This document shows positions 30,192 through 41,631 of a stretch of DNA of 64,000 nt, one piece after another. The DNA is from JBDHWG01 sp039810085 (lineage in GTDB: Bacteria > Chloroflexota > Anaerolineae > Epilineales > JAHCIE01): positions 1 through 64,000 of the forward strand of contig JBDHWG010000020.1 in NCBI GenBank assembly GCA_039810085.1, in the 5' to 3' direction. Numbering within the stretch: position 1 is the first letter of the stretch; the number at the start of each line of letters is the position of its first letter. Both the position numbers and the translations under genes were made by a program. Under the pieces are notes generated by a model. That model ran no database searches, was not told the origin of the DNA, and saw only the letters and a list, made by a program, of their open reading frames with translations.

Positions 30192-31100
30192 ATGACGGAC
30201 GTTACCCCCTGGTGGCCCTCGCGGTACGGTGAGGGCGATGAGCGAGGAACCCTCAACGAGATTTCGCCGGCCAAAGTCGCGGCCGCCGCGCGCCTCGTGC
30301 GTGCAGGCACGGTCTACGACCTCGGCCGCACGCTCCACGCCAACGTCCCTCACTTTGAGGGACGCTACTGGCAGCAAACCCTCGTCACGAGCGCCCACAT
30401 CATCAACCCCGGACGAGAGGGGAACGGCGCGAAGGGCAGGGGACGGAACGAGATAAACTGGGTCACGGAACTGGTGACCGGCACGATGCAGATCGGGACC
30501 CATCTCGACGGCCTCAACCATCTTCAATTGGGCGACCGCTTCTACAACGGCTGGCGTACCGAGGACATCATCGAGGAGTGGGGGACGAACCGGCTGGGCA
30601 TCGAGACCGTCCCGCCCATCATCACCCGCGGCGTCCTGGCCGACGTGGCCCGCTATCGCGGTGTCAGCCGCCTCGACGCCGGCGACGTCATTACGGTCGA
30701 AGACCTGGAATGCACACTCCAGATGCAGAGCGTCGCCGTCGAGCCGGGAGACGTGCTTCTCTTTCACACGGGGTGGGGCGCGCTATGGGACACCGACCCC
30801 GAGCGCTACACCGCCGGCGAGCCGGGCATCGGCATGGCCGTCGCGGAGTGGCTGGTCGAGCGACGGGTTGCGATGACGGGCGCCGACACGTGGAGCTACG
30901 GCGCGGTGCCGGGCGAAGACCCAGAGCGGCCCTTCGTCGTGCCCCAGACCCTCAACGTTCGCCACGGGCTGTTCATCATGGAGAACCTGGCGACGAAGTC
31001 CATCGCCGAGGCCCAGGTCTACGAGTTCATGTTCGTCCTGACCCATGCCAAGACACGTGGCTCGACAGCGGCCGGTATCGCTCCGGCGGCCGTCGTGTAG
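30192..31100 (+). CDS. Cyclase-family metal-dependent hydrolase (KynB-like)
   Basis: A 302-residue protein with the cyclase/kynurenine formamidase metal motif at residues 101-110 (GTHLDGLNH, His104, Asp106, His110) and a later ADTWSYG segment. Such enzymes hydrolyse amides or lactones, or act on polyketide and sugar-derived rings. The ATG follows GGGAGGCGCAAG. It is divergent from the His-rich SDR and followed by a GMC oxidoreductase, so an oxidation/lactone-opening pathway is plausible but unproven. Confidence 0.87.
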   Translation: MTDVTPWWPSRYGEGDERGTLNEISPAKVAAAARLVRAGTVYDLGRTLHANVPHFEGRYWQQTLVTSAHIINPGREGNGAKGRGRNEINWVTELVTGTMQIGTHLDGLNHLQLGDRFYNGWRTEDIIEEWGTNRLGIETVPPIITRGVLADVARYRGVSRLDAGDVITVEDLECTLQMQSVAVEPGDVLLFHTGWGALWDTDPERYTAGEPGIGMAVAEWLVERRVAMTGADTWSYGAVPGEDPERPFVVPQTLNVRHGLFIMENLATKSIAEAQVYEFMFVLTHAKTRGSTAAGIAPAAVV

Positions 31101-31106
31101 GTGCGC

Positions 31107-31137
31107 GTGTAACGAACAACGGTTATCTAGAGACAGT
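31107..31137 (+). promoter_or_regulatory. Putative ECF promoter of the GMC oxidoreductase-GH63 operon
   Basis: GTGTAACG, 18 bp, then ACAGT inside AGAGACAGT; 51 bp before the ATG at 31188. Confidence 0.77.
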
Positions 31138-31187
31138 GACAGCAGTTGAGCCCGAGCAGACGCACTTGACGACTACAGGAGGCTGGC

Positions 31188-32813
31188 ATGAGCGCGACTC
31201 ATCACTATGACGTCATCATCATCGGCAGCGGTGCGGGCGGTGGAACCTTGGCCTACACCCTTGCGCCGTCGGGCAAGCGCATCCTCGTCCTGGAGCGCGG
31301 CGGGTGGCTGCCGCGCGAGAAAGAGAACTGGGATCCGCGCGCCGTCTTCGTCCACGAGCGCTACCACACCACGGAGATGTGGTACGACACGGACGGCCGT
31401 CCGTTCCGTCCCGGCACGAATTACTACGTTGGCGGCAACACCAAAGTCTACGGTGCGGTTCTGCTGCGTATGCGCGAGGGTGACTTCGGCGAAGTGCGCC
31501 ACTTCGACGGTATGTCGCCCGCCTGGCCGCTGACCTACCAGGACCTCGCGCCCTACTACACCCGCGCCGAGCGCCTCTACGGCGCGCACGGCGAGCGCGG
31601 CACGGACCCGACCGAGCCGCCCGCCGAAGGGCCGTACCCATTCCCGGCCGTCAGGCACGAGCCGCGGATGCAGGAGGTCGTCGAGGGCCTGAAGGCGCAG
31701 GGCCTCAACCCGTTCCCGCTGCCGGTCGGCGTTCGCCTGGACGAGGAATACCGCCACATGAGCCTGTGCATCAAGTGCGACACGTTCGACGGCTTCCCCT
31801 GCCTGGTGGATGGCAAGTACGACTCCGACACGACGTGCATTCGCCCGGCCCTTCAGCATCGCAATGTGACGCTGCTGACCAACGCCCTGGTTACGCGCCT
31901 CGACACGGACCCAGGGGGCCGGCAGGTAACGGCGGTTCAGGTCCAGCTCGACGGCGAGATGCAGCAGTTCTCGGCCGACATCGTCGTCGTCGCCTGCGGC
32001 GCGATCAACTCAGCGGCGCTTCTGCTGCGCTCGGCGAATGACATGCACCCCAATGGCCTCGCCAATAGCTCCGACCAGGTCGGCCGCCACTACATGTGCC
32101 ACAACAACTCGGCCATCCTGGCCGTCTCGCGCCGCCCTAACCCGGCCAAGTTCACCAAGACCATCGGCGTCAACGACTGGTACTGGCACGGCAACGGGCC
32201 GGACAATCACAATAAGGACGGCTTTGACTTTCCACTCGGCCACATCCAGACGCTTGGCAAGTCGCTGCCGGAGCAGCTCGAAGGCGACGCGCCCTCGCTG
32301 CGCATCCCTGGCGTCGGCCTGACCCTCGACTACGTCGCCAAGCACGCCGTCGACTGGTGGATTACGACGGAGGACCTGCCCGACCCGAACAACCGCGTCA
32401 CGCTGACGTCGGCCGGTGACATCATGCTGAGCTACACGCCCAACAACACCGAGCCGCACAAGCGCCTCCTCGCGAAGCTGAAGCACGCCATGGAGCACGT
32501 CGAGGGCGGCATGACTCACTTCATCCCGCAGGACGTCTACCTCTCCAAGCGCATTCCGCTGGCCGGCGTTGCCCACCAGTGCGGCACAGTTCGCTTTGGC
32601 GCGGATCCCACGACCTCGGTGCTGGACGTCAACTGCAAGGCCCACGATCTCGATAACCTCTATGTCGTGGACTCGAGCTTCTTCCCGTCGAGCTCGGCCT
32701 GCAACCCCAGCCTGACCGTCATCGCCAACGCCTTGCGCGTCGGCGACCACTTGATGGAGCGCCTGGGCAGCGGGGCGACGGCCGCGCATGACGAGCCTGT
32801 GATGGCTGGCTAG
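31188..32813 (+). CDS. GMC-family FAD-dependent oxidoreductase
   Basis: A 541-residue glucose-methanol-choline oxidoreductase. The dinucleotide-binding motif GSGAGGG is at about 13-19, the substrate domain is in the middle, and the C-terminal GMC_oxred_C region has HQCGT and CNPSLTVIANALRVG, which carry the catalytic His and Asn. It would oxidise an alcohol or sugar and pass electrons to quinone or another acceptor. The ATG follows ACAGGAGGCTGGC. It is 13 bp upstream of the GH63-like gene. Confidence 0.92.
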   Translation: MSATHHYDVIIIGSGAGGGTLAYTLAPSGKRILVLERGGWLPREKENWDPRAVFVHERYHTTEMWYDTDGRPFRPGTNYYVGGNTKVYGAVLLRMREGDFGEVRHFDGMSPAWPLTYQDLAPYYTRAERLYGAHGERGTDPTEPPAEGPYPFPAVRHEPRMQEVVEGLKAQGLNPFPLPVGVRLDEEYRHMSLCIKCDTFDGFPCLVDGKYDSDTTCIRPALQHRNVTLLTNALVTRLDTDPGGRQVTAVQVQLDGEMQQFSADIVVVACGAINSAALLLRSANDMHPNGLANSSDQVGRHYMCHNNSAILAVSRRPNPAKFTKTIGVNDWYWHGNGPDNHNKDGFDFPLGHIQTLGKSLPEQLEGDAPSLRIPGVGLTLDYVAKHAVDWWITTEDLPDPNNRVTLTSAGDIMLSYTPNNTEPHKRLLAKLKHAMEHVEGGMTHFIPQDVYLSKRIPLAGVAHQCGTVRFGADPTTSVLDVNCKAHDLDNLYVVDSSFFPSSSACNPSLTVIANALRVGDHLMERLGSGATAAHDEPVMAG

Positions 32814-32826
32814 TAAGGAGCGGACG

Positions 32827-35556
<2,730 letters not shown>

Positions 35557-35870
35557 CACCGCCGGTGGACAGCTGGCGCTAGTCGCCCACCAACTGCGAA
35601 CCAATCACTGCCCTGCGGAGCATCCAAAGCCCGCAGGGCTTTGCCACGCCACAAGACCCTTCCGAATGTCACTCCGAGCGCCAGCGAGGAGCCTCGACTG
35701 CTGCGTCATTGCGAGGCGGGCCTTGCCGCCGAAGCAATCTCTCGCTGGGAGCCAGGGCGCTTCTCAGCATGACGCTGGGTGCGGGCGAAGAAGCTTATAG
35801 CCGCATCCCAGACGCTTGGGACGCGGCTAAGGCGTTGTTGTGTGTGCTTATCAAACAGCCAGGAGAGGGC
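35557..35870. other. Intergenic region with repeat debris
   Basis: It holds a shortened repeat copy at 35705-35775 (GTCATTGCGAGGCGGGCCTT ... CTCAGCATGAC), a hybrid of two repeat types. No gene is seen. It separates convergent transcription units. Confidence 0.6.
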
Positions 35871-37274
35871 CTACAGAATGACCGGCAGGAGGACGCCCAG
35901 GGCCAGCAGGAACAGCCACACCGCCGGCGCCGGCGTGCCGGCAGGGGTGAAGCGGCGGGCTTCGCGAGCGGCCAGCCGTGGGTCGAGGCGCAGCCAGGCT
36001 TCGTGGCGGAGCTGCAGCCCCATGAACACCGCTGCCGTCACGCCGCCGTAGAGCAGATGCCCGATGAGCGACGGCATGAGCAGGTCCGCGGCTTGCATGC
36101 TCCACGTAAACGAGCCGCCGAGGAGAATCGGCATGAGCGTCAGAGGCCCGATGAACCACCACATCAGGCCATACACGAGACCCCAGGCAATCCCGGCGCC
36201 CGCTGTCGGCGCTTCATAGTGAAATAGGATGCCGAAGGTTCCGCCAATCAGAGCACTGATGGCGAGGTGGACGACGAAGCCAAGCAAGGGGGAGGAGCCG
36301 TGCGCCAGGGCGGCAACGCGCGGGAGAAAGCCGATCTGCACCATGACCAGGCTAAACACGAGGCCGCCGGTCAGTGCGGCGAGCGCGCCCCAGCCAAGGG
36401 TCTGAAGCGTGCGTGTCCCCGGTCCTTCGACCTCCCGGTTGAGGGGATCCGTGTCGTGGAAGAACGCGACCCAGAGCCTATCAATCACGGCATAGATCAG
36501 GCCGACGAGCAGGCCGTAGATGATGTGGCCGACGAGCGAGCCGAACAGATCGCTGGCGTGGGCATACGACCAGTCCGGCCACTGCCGCGTCAGGAGGGGG
36601 AGCAGTGTCAGCGGTCCGAGGAACCACCAGAAGATGCCATACGCCATGCCCCAACCAAGACTCGACCCGGCGTGGCGTACATCGCGCTGGAAGAGAATGC
36701 CAAAGCTCGCACCAATGACGACGGCGATGACGAAGTGCAGGCCGACGCCCAGCGCACGGTCGTTCGAGCTGAGAATGCCGGCGATGAGGGGGTAGAAGTT
36801 GACCTGCTCCATCCACTTGCCGAACGCCCAGCCGCCGATGACCCCTGCAAAGCCGCCGACGACAATGGCGCGCGGCCAGCTGAAGGCGACGCGGTCGGCG
36901 GCCGGCCGGAGCGCGCCCCACGTTCCGAGGGCAAGCCCGAGCGGCATGCCGAAGCACAGGAGATAGGCAACCAGCTCGGGGAAGTGGGTGCGGGCCGTGT
37001 CGAGCATTCCCATCTGTGGCATGCCGTTCAGCAGCGGGAACAGGCCGGCCGGTCCAATGAGCCACATCAAGAGCGCGAAGCCGAGGCCCCACAGCAGGCC
37101 CGCGCCCGGACTGCCGGCGCGCGGCCGGGCGAGCAGGGCAAACAACAGACCGTACACTGCGCCGAGCACGACGCCCGTCAGGAACGACGCCAGTCCGAGG
37201 CCCGTGATGAGCGCCCCACCTAGCATCCCAAAGGCCACACTCACAATGATGCCGCTTCTACCACTTGTAAGCAT
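35871..37274 (-). CDS. Polytopic membrane protein with three internal repeats
   Basis: A 467-residue membrane protein built from three copies of a module. Each has a WG(L/M)xYGxxWWxxGPLTLxPLL core (AGLLWGLGFALLMWLIGPAG, SLGWGMAYGIFWWFLGPLTL and AGIAWGLVYGLMWWFIGPLT), followed by a soluble turn and a further helix pair ending GHLLYG or GHIIYG. There are about 12 transmembrane segments. The ATG follows AGGAGGATTTGCG and lies 11 bp after the NDH-2 stop, so it belongs to the same operon and may serve as its membrane partner. No family is recognised. Confidence 0.75.
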   Translation of the reverse strand: MLTSGRSGIIVSVAFGMLGGALITGLGLASFLTGVVLGAVYGLLFALLARPRAGSPGAGLLWGLGFALLMWLIGPAGLFPLLNGMPQMGMLDTARTHFPELVAYLLCFGMPLGLALGTWGALRPAADRVAFSWPRAIVVGGFAGVIGGWAFGKWMEQVNFYPLIAGILSSNDRALGVGLHFVIAVVIGASFGILFQRDVRHAGSSLGWGMAYGIFWWFLGPLTLLPLLTRQWPDWSYAHASDLFGSLVGHIIYGLLVGLIYAVIDRLWVAFFHDTDPLNREVEGPGTRTLQTLGWGALAALTGGLVFSLVMVQIGFLPRVAALAHGSSPLLGFVVHLAISALIGGTFGILFHYEAPTAGAGIAWGLVYGLMWWFIGPLTLMPILLGGSFTWSMQAADLLMPSLIGHLLYGGVTAAVFMGLQLRHEAWLRLDPRLAAREARRFTPAGTPAPAVWLFLLALGVLLPVIL

Positions 37275-37285
37275 CGCAAATCCTC

Positions 37286-39058
37286 CTAAGCGCTGCGCGC
37301 CGGCTCGCCCGTCAACGAATTGCCCGCCGTGCCGGACTGGGCTACGGGGGGCGCGGGAGTGGTCGGCCGTACTGGGCCGCGTTCCCCGAAATCAATCGTC
37401 TGCACGATGTCGCGGGGGAAGAACAGTTCGATAATCCAGTCAGACAACACACGTACCTGGCGCTCCAGCCCCGGTAGCTTGCTCAGATAGATGCCGCGCC
37501 ACATCAGCCACGCGAATAGCCCCGAGAAGCGCAAGCCCTTAATCTCGGCACAGGCCGTGTGGTGGCCGACGACGGCCAGGATACCCAGCGCCTCGAAGTG
37601 GAACGGCTTGAGGGGCCGTCCGCGCAGCGTAGCGTGGATGTTGTGCGCCACGGTGTACGCCTCGCGCAATGCGAACTGGGCCGTGGGCGGGCACGACTTG
37701 CCGGTCTTGGCATCCGTCACGGCGGCGCAGTCGCCCAGCGCCCATACCCCGGGCTGGCCGGGCACGGCCAACGTCGTATCCACCACGACGGCGCCGCGCT
37801 TGCTCATCTCTATAGGGAGCGCCTGCACGACCGGGTTGGGGCGCGTGCCGGCCGTCCACACAAGCGTTTCAGTTCGAATCTCCTCGGCCGGGTTGAGGAC
37901 GACGAGGCCCGGTCGCGCATCCGCGACGCGGGTGTTGAGCTTGAACGTGACACCGCGCGCGGCCATGCGCTGGAGCGCGTATCTCGCCAGGCTTTCGGTC
38001 AACTCCGGGAGGATGCGGTCGGCGGGATGCACCACGATAATGCGCACCTCCTCCGACGGAATGTTTGGGTAGTAGGCCAGCATCCCGCGCGTGAAGTCAT
38101 TTAGCCCGCCGGCGAGCTCGGCGCCCGAGAAGCCCGCGCCGGCGATGACGAGCGTCACCATCGCCCGCCGCCGCGCCGGGTCAGGCTCGCGGCTGGCGCG
38201 GTCGAACATGTCGATGACGTGGTTGCGGATGCGGATGGCATCGGCCAGGGACTTGAAATCGAAGGAGTTCTCCTCGATGCCCTTGTTGCCAAAGTAGTTG
38301 GACACCGCACCCAGGCTCAGGACTAGGTGGTCATACGAGAGCGCCTGGTGGGTAACCATCTCTGGGGCGTCGTGGTCGGACGCGAGAAGCACCTGCTTCG
38401 CGTTCAGATCGATGCTTGCCACACGCCCCCGAATCACCTCGGTTCTGTGGAGTGACGTCCGCAGCGGCGTGCTGATGTGGGTCGGTTCCAGGCTGCTCGC
38501 CGCAACCTCGGCTAGCATCGGAGTGAACAGGAGTGCGTTTGTCTCGCTGACGAGCTGGATGGCGATAGATGGGTCGGGGCCGAAGAGCTTTTCGAGGCTC
38601 TGGGCCGTGGTGACACCCGCGAAGCCGCCGCCTACGACGACAACTCGGGTCGGCGTCACGGCTTCGATCTTCGGCTCAGGCTCCGGCCCCAGGAGACGCA
38701 ACGCCAGGTCGGTCAGCGCCTGTACCATCAACCCAAGGACGGCGCCGAAGACCACCCAACCGACGAGGTACGGGAACTGGGCGCGCATACCGGCTCCCGT
38801 CCACTGGGGCGGTTGGCCGCTGGCGACGGGGAAGATGATGATGTCAAACAGCGCCCAGAGCGGGACGCCCATCGCTGCCGCGCTCATCAGGCTATCGGCG
38901 TAGCCGTCGTGCGACGGTCGAAAGGCCACGGCGTACCCGACACCGACGAGAAGGGCGAGCGCAACATGCGGCGCATCCTGGAAGGCTGCCAGCACCACCA
39001 GACTGCTCACGAGTCCCGCGAGAAGCCCAATCACTCCACGGCGCACGAATCGGTTCAC
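37286..39058 (-). CDS. Type II NADH dehydrogenase with N-terminal membrane domain
   Basis: A 590-residue protein. About 125 N-terminal residues contain three or four hydrophobic helices. The rest is an NDH-2-type flavoprotein: FAD motif GGGFAG at 143-148, NAD motif AGAGFSGAELAGGL near 308, and WALGDCAAV near the C-terminus. NDH-2 passes electrons from NADH to quinone without pumping protons; normal members have only a C-terminal membrane-binding helix. The GTG start follows GGAGGACGGAGA. A GTGTAACG promoter is 45 bp upstream, and a triple-repeat membrane protein is co-transcribed. Confidence 0.9.
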   Translation of the reverse strand: MNRFVRRGVIGLLAGLVSSLVVLAAFQDAPHVALALLVGVGYAVAFRPSHDGYADSLMSAAAMGVPLWALFDIIIFPVASGQPPQWTGAGMRAQFPYLVGWVVFGAVLGLMVQALTDLALRLLGPEPEPKIEAVTPTRVVVVGGGFAGVTTAQSLEKLFGPDPSIAIQLVSETNALLFTPMLAEVAASSLEPTHISTPLRTSLHRTEVIRGRVASIDLNAKQVLLASDHDAPEMVTHQALSYDHLVLSLGAVSNYFGNKGIEENSFDFKSLADAIRIRNHVIDMFDRASREPDPARRRAMVTLVIAGAGFSGAELAGGLNDFTRGMLAYYPNIPSEEVRIIVVHPADRILPELTESLARYALQRMAARGVTFKLNTRVADARPGLVVLNPAEEIRTETLVWTAGTRPNPVVQALPIEMSKRGAVVVDTTLAVPGQPGVWALGDCAAVTDAKTGKSCPPTAQFALREAYTVAHNIHATLRGRPLKPFHFEALGILAVVGHHTACAEIKGLRFSGLFAWLMWRGIYLSKLPGLERQVRVLSDWIIELFFPRDIVQTIDFGERGPVRPTTPAPPVAQSGTAGNSLTGEPARSA

Positions 39059-39102
39059 TCTCCGTCCTCCTTCCTTCGCTGACGCATCAAGGTGACGATG
39101 GT

Positions 39103-39133
39103 ATGGTCTGCCAGCGTCGGCAGCTCGTTACAC
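39103..39133 (-). promoter_or_regulatory. Putative ECF promoter of the NDH-2 operon
   Basis: GTGTAACG, 18 bp, then ACCAT inside CAGACCAT. Confidence 0.7.
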
Positions 39134-39159
39134 CCGACGGCGATTCGCGCCAAATAAGC

Positions 39160-39192
39160 TTCGGGGCAGCGCGCTCACAGCGCTGCCCCGAG
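39160..39192 (-). terminator. Probable terminator of the sigma-factor gene
   Basis: CGGGGCAGCGC and GCGCTGCCCCG form an 11-bp stem with a short loop, 20 bp after the sigma-factor stop and upstream of the NDH-2 promoter. The T tract is weak. Confidence 0.6.
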
Positions 39193-39210
39193 TTCCTGTA
39201 TCGCTGCTGA

Positions 39211-39888
39211 CTAATTTGTGTGCAGGTAGTCTGCCAGCGCCTGTCTCACCTTCGAGCGAGCGCGGTGTAGAAGCACCCGCTGGTTACTCTCGCTGATGAC
39301 GAGCGCCTCGCATACTTCTTCGGACGTCCATCCCTCGATGTCGCGCAGCGTGATGACCTCGCGCTGCGCGGGAGGCAGCGCCGCGATGGCGCGCTCGACA
39401 TACTCCCGCGTCATCCGCGACGCGAGAACGTCGTCAAGCTCGCCCCAGCTATCCGGGGCGATGGCCCAGTGGTGAGGCCACTTGTTGTGATTGGCAGGGA
39501 GGAACCGGCTCGGGTCCACGGATAGCTCGTCTACGCTCTCAGGGTCTTCTAGAGTGGAGAAGGGGATCGTGCGGCTCTCGCGTACCCCGCGCGTCTTGGC
39601 GGAGTTCACGAGGATGCGGAAGATCCAGGTTTTGAGCGAGGAGCGTCCCTCAAACCGGCCGACACCCTGGATCACGCCGAGCCAGGTTTCCTGCGCTACT
39701 TCTTCGGCCGCCGTCCGATCTGGGACGTAGGTGAGGGCGACGCGCACAAGTGACGCATGATAGCGGTTCACCAGCGTCACAAAGGCGGCCTCATCGCCGC
39801 GACGCAGCGCCATCACCAGAGCTAGCTCCTCGGACGAGAGGCTAGCCTGATCAGATGAGTCCTCAGGCTTCTTAGGGAGGCCGGGCAT
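39211..39888 (-). CDS. ECF-type RNA polymerase sigma factor
   Basis: A 225-residue sigma-70-family protein with only regions 2 and 4. Region 2 spans about 33-105 (DRTAAEEVAQETWLGVIQGV and the DNA-melting segment SSLKTWIFRILVNSAK). Region 4 spans about 162-220 (LPPAQREVITLRDIEGWTSE with its helix-turn-helix). The linker of about 55 residues is longer than usual. The ATG at 39888 has GGAGG 11 bp upstream. It probably reads the GTGTAACG promoters of this region and is held by the zinc-finger protein at 28576-28845. Confidence 0.9.
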   Translation of the reverse strand: MPGLPKKPEDSSDQASLSSEELALVMALRRGDEAAFVTLVNRYHASLVRVALTYVPDRTAAEEVAQETWLGVIQGVGRFEGRSSLKTWIFRILVNSAKTRGVRESRTIPFSTLEDPESVDELSVDPSRFLPANHNKWPHHWAIAPDSWGELDDVLASRMTREYVERAIAALPPAQREVITLRDIEGWTSEEVCEALVISESNQRVLLHRARSKVRQALADYLHTN

Positions 39889-39920
39889 GGGAAGACGCAC
39901 CTCCGACTGGACGTGCGGAT

Positions 39921-39926
39921 ATTATA
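39921..39926 (-). promoter_or_regulatory. Sigma-70-type -10 box before the sigma-factor gene
   Basis: TGGTATAAT on the minus strand, 33 bp before the ATG, suggests housekeeping transcription of the sigma gene. No good -35 box is seen. Confidence 0.5.
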
Positions 39927-39972
39927 CCAGAACATTGCGAAATCGGGACTCAGGTCCGCTTTTCCTCCACAA

Positions 39973-39986
39973 GTGTAACGTTACAC
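39973..39986. promoter_or_regulatory. Palindromic double GTGTAACG box
   Basis: GTGTAACGTTACAC is a perfect 14-bp palindrome that presents the regulon's -35 box on both strands. On the plus strand CGAGACCGC follows after 13 bp, toward the glycosyltransferase cassette. On the minus strand no clear -10 follows. Confidence 0.6.
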
Positions 39987-40216
39987 GAACGACCGAGACC
40001 GCAAAGTATGCGCGGCCTCACTATGTTTGCGAGGGGGCCGCAATCCAAAAGCGTAACCCTTTCGCAAGATACGCTTAAGGTCTGGCGGCTACCCTTGGGG
40101 GCAAGGGGCAGTCTCGCACGGATTACCACAGTTGACACGGCGCGCACTCTGCTCTATTATGCTGCTCGTCTCCGGGGGCGATTGCATGACCCGCGCGAGT
40201 CATCGGGAGAGATAGT

Positions 40217-40957
40217 GTGAGCACGGCGCTTGTTATCCCCGCCCTGAATGAAGCGGGCGCGATTGGCGGCGTTGTCGGCGCGATCCCACCGGGTGTTGTG
40301 GATCGGGTTGTCGTCGTGGACAACGGCTCGACCGACGGCACAGCCCATGCTGCTCGCGCCGCGCGCGCCGAGGTTGTCGTCGAGCCGCGTCGGGGTTATG
40401 GGTATGCCTGCCGCGCTGGGGTCGCCGCCGCGTCGGATGCAGACATCGTCGCCTTTCTCGATGGTGACGGGAGCTTCGACCCGGCCGATCTGCCGCGGCT
40501 TCTCGCGCCACTCCGCACCGACGAAGCTGACTTCGTGCTCGGCTCGCGCACGCTGGCCCGCCAGGCTCAGGCCGTACTGCCGCATGCACGTTTCGGCAAC
40601 TCGCTGGCGGCGGCATTGCTCTATCGGCTGTACGGCGTCCGGGTCACGGATCTTGGCCCGATGCGGGCGATTCGCCGCGACCTTCTCATCGCCCTGGACA
40701 TGCAAGAGATGATATACGGCTGGCCAACGGAGATGATCGTCAAGGCCGCGCGCTCGCGGGCGCGTATCGTGGAAGTCCCGGTCAGCTACCGGCCGCGCGT
40801 GGCCGGACAGTCGAAGGTTAGCGGGACGCTGAAAGGCTCTCTACGCGCCGGCTACCAGATTCTCCGCACCACGATACGTTACGCTCTAGCCGAAGGGAGA
40901 GACCATGCGCCGCGCTCTCATCGTCGTCGCCAAGCGTCCGGTCATGGGTCAAACTAA
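40217..40957 (+). CDS. Glycosyltransferase family 2 (polyprenyl-phosphate glycosyl transfer-like)
   Basis: A 246-residue GT-A enzyme. ALVIPALNEAGAIGGVV at the start, VVVDNGSTDGT and the metal-binding FLDGDGSFDP are the GT2 hallmarks. YRPRVAGQSKVSGTLKG near the C-terminus is the motif of dolichyl-phosphate mannose synthase/DPG synthase-like members. It probably transfers a sugar to a lipid carrier. The GTG or ATG start near 40217 follows GGGAGAGATA. The C-terminus overlaps the next gene by 53 bp. It leads a four-gene cassette. Confidence 0.87.
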   Translation: MSTALVIPALNEAGAIGGVVGAIPPGVVDRVVVVDNGSTDGTAHAARAARAEVVVEPRRGYGYACRAGVAAASDADIVAFLDGDGSFDPADLPRLLAPLRTDEADFVLGSRTLARQAQAVLPHARFGNSLAAALLYRLYGVRVTDLGPMRAIRRDLLIALDMQEMIYGWPTEMIVKAARSRARIVEVPVSYRPRVAGQSKVSGTLKGSLRAGYQILRTTIRYALAEGRDHAPRSHRRRQASGHGSN

Positions 40958-41594
40958 GACGCGACTGACACCGCCGTTCACGCCTCGACAGGCGACCGAG
41001 ATGTATGAGTGCCTGCTGCGCGACACGCTGGACGTGATGACGCAGGTCGCTGAGGTTCAGCCCATTCTGGCCTATGCCCCAGCAGATGCCGAGCCTTACT
41101 TCCGGTCCGTCTGCCCGCCGGCCTTCGACCTTCAACCGCAAGTTGGCACAGACCTCGGCTCGCGGTTGCACAACGCTCTCGCGCAGACGCTCGCCAACGG
41201 TTATCGGCAAGCGGTAGTTATGGACAGTGACAGCCCGACGCTGCCGCCGGCGTACCTGCGCCACGCATTCGCCGAACTCGATGATTCCGCGACGGACGTT
41301 GTCCTCGGCCCGTGCGACGACGGTGGCTACTATCTCATTGGCGTGAAGGAGCCGTGCGCGGGCTTATTCGATATCGCGATGAGTACGCCCACCGTTTTGC
41401 GCCAGACATTGGCGGCGGCGGAAGCAGCCGGCCGCCGCGTCGCCTTGCTCCCGACGTGGTATGACGTGGACACGGTGCAGGAGGTTGAGCGCCTGCGGGC
41501 CGAGCTGATGGCTGATCCGGCGGTCTTTGCCCCGCGGACGCGAACGATGCTGGCGCGCCTGTCCGCGTCGGTCGGTGAACTATCAACACGCTAA
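40905..41594 (+). CDS. TIGR04282-type glycosyltransferase (DUF2064)
   Basis: A 229-residue nucleotide-diphospho-sugar-transferase fold. It has VVAKRPVMGQTKTRLTPPFT at the N-terminus, VVMDSDSPTLP as the metal site and LGPCDDGGYYLIGVKEPC, which together define the family named after arsenosugar biosynthesis. In many genomes it sits next to a GT2 enzyme and a radical SAM protein, as here. The ATG follows GGGAGAGACC inside the GT2 gene. Confidence 0.88.
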   Translation: MRRALIVVAKRPVMGQTKTRLTPPFTPRQATEMYECLLRDTLDVMTQVAEVQPILAYAPADAEPYFRSVCPPAFDLQPQVGTDLGSRLHNALAQTLANGYRQAVVMDSDSPTLPPAYLRHAFAELDDSATDVVLGPCDDGGYYLIGVKEPCAGLFDIAMSTPTVLRQTLAAAEAAGRRVALLPTWYDVDTVQEVERLRAELMADPAVFAPRTRTMLARLSASVGELSTR

Positions 41595-41631
41595 TGCTAT
41601 GTTACACAAAGATGACATAGGACGGTGTCAG

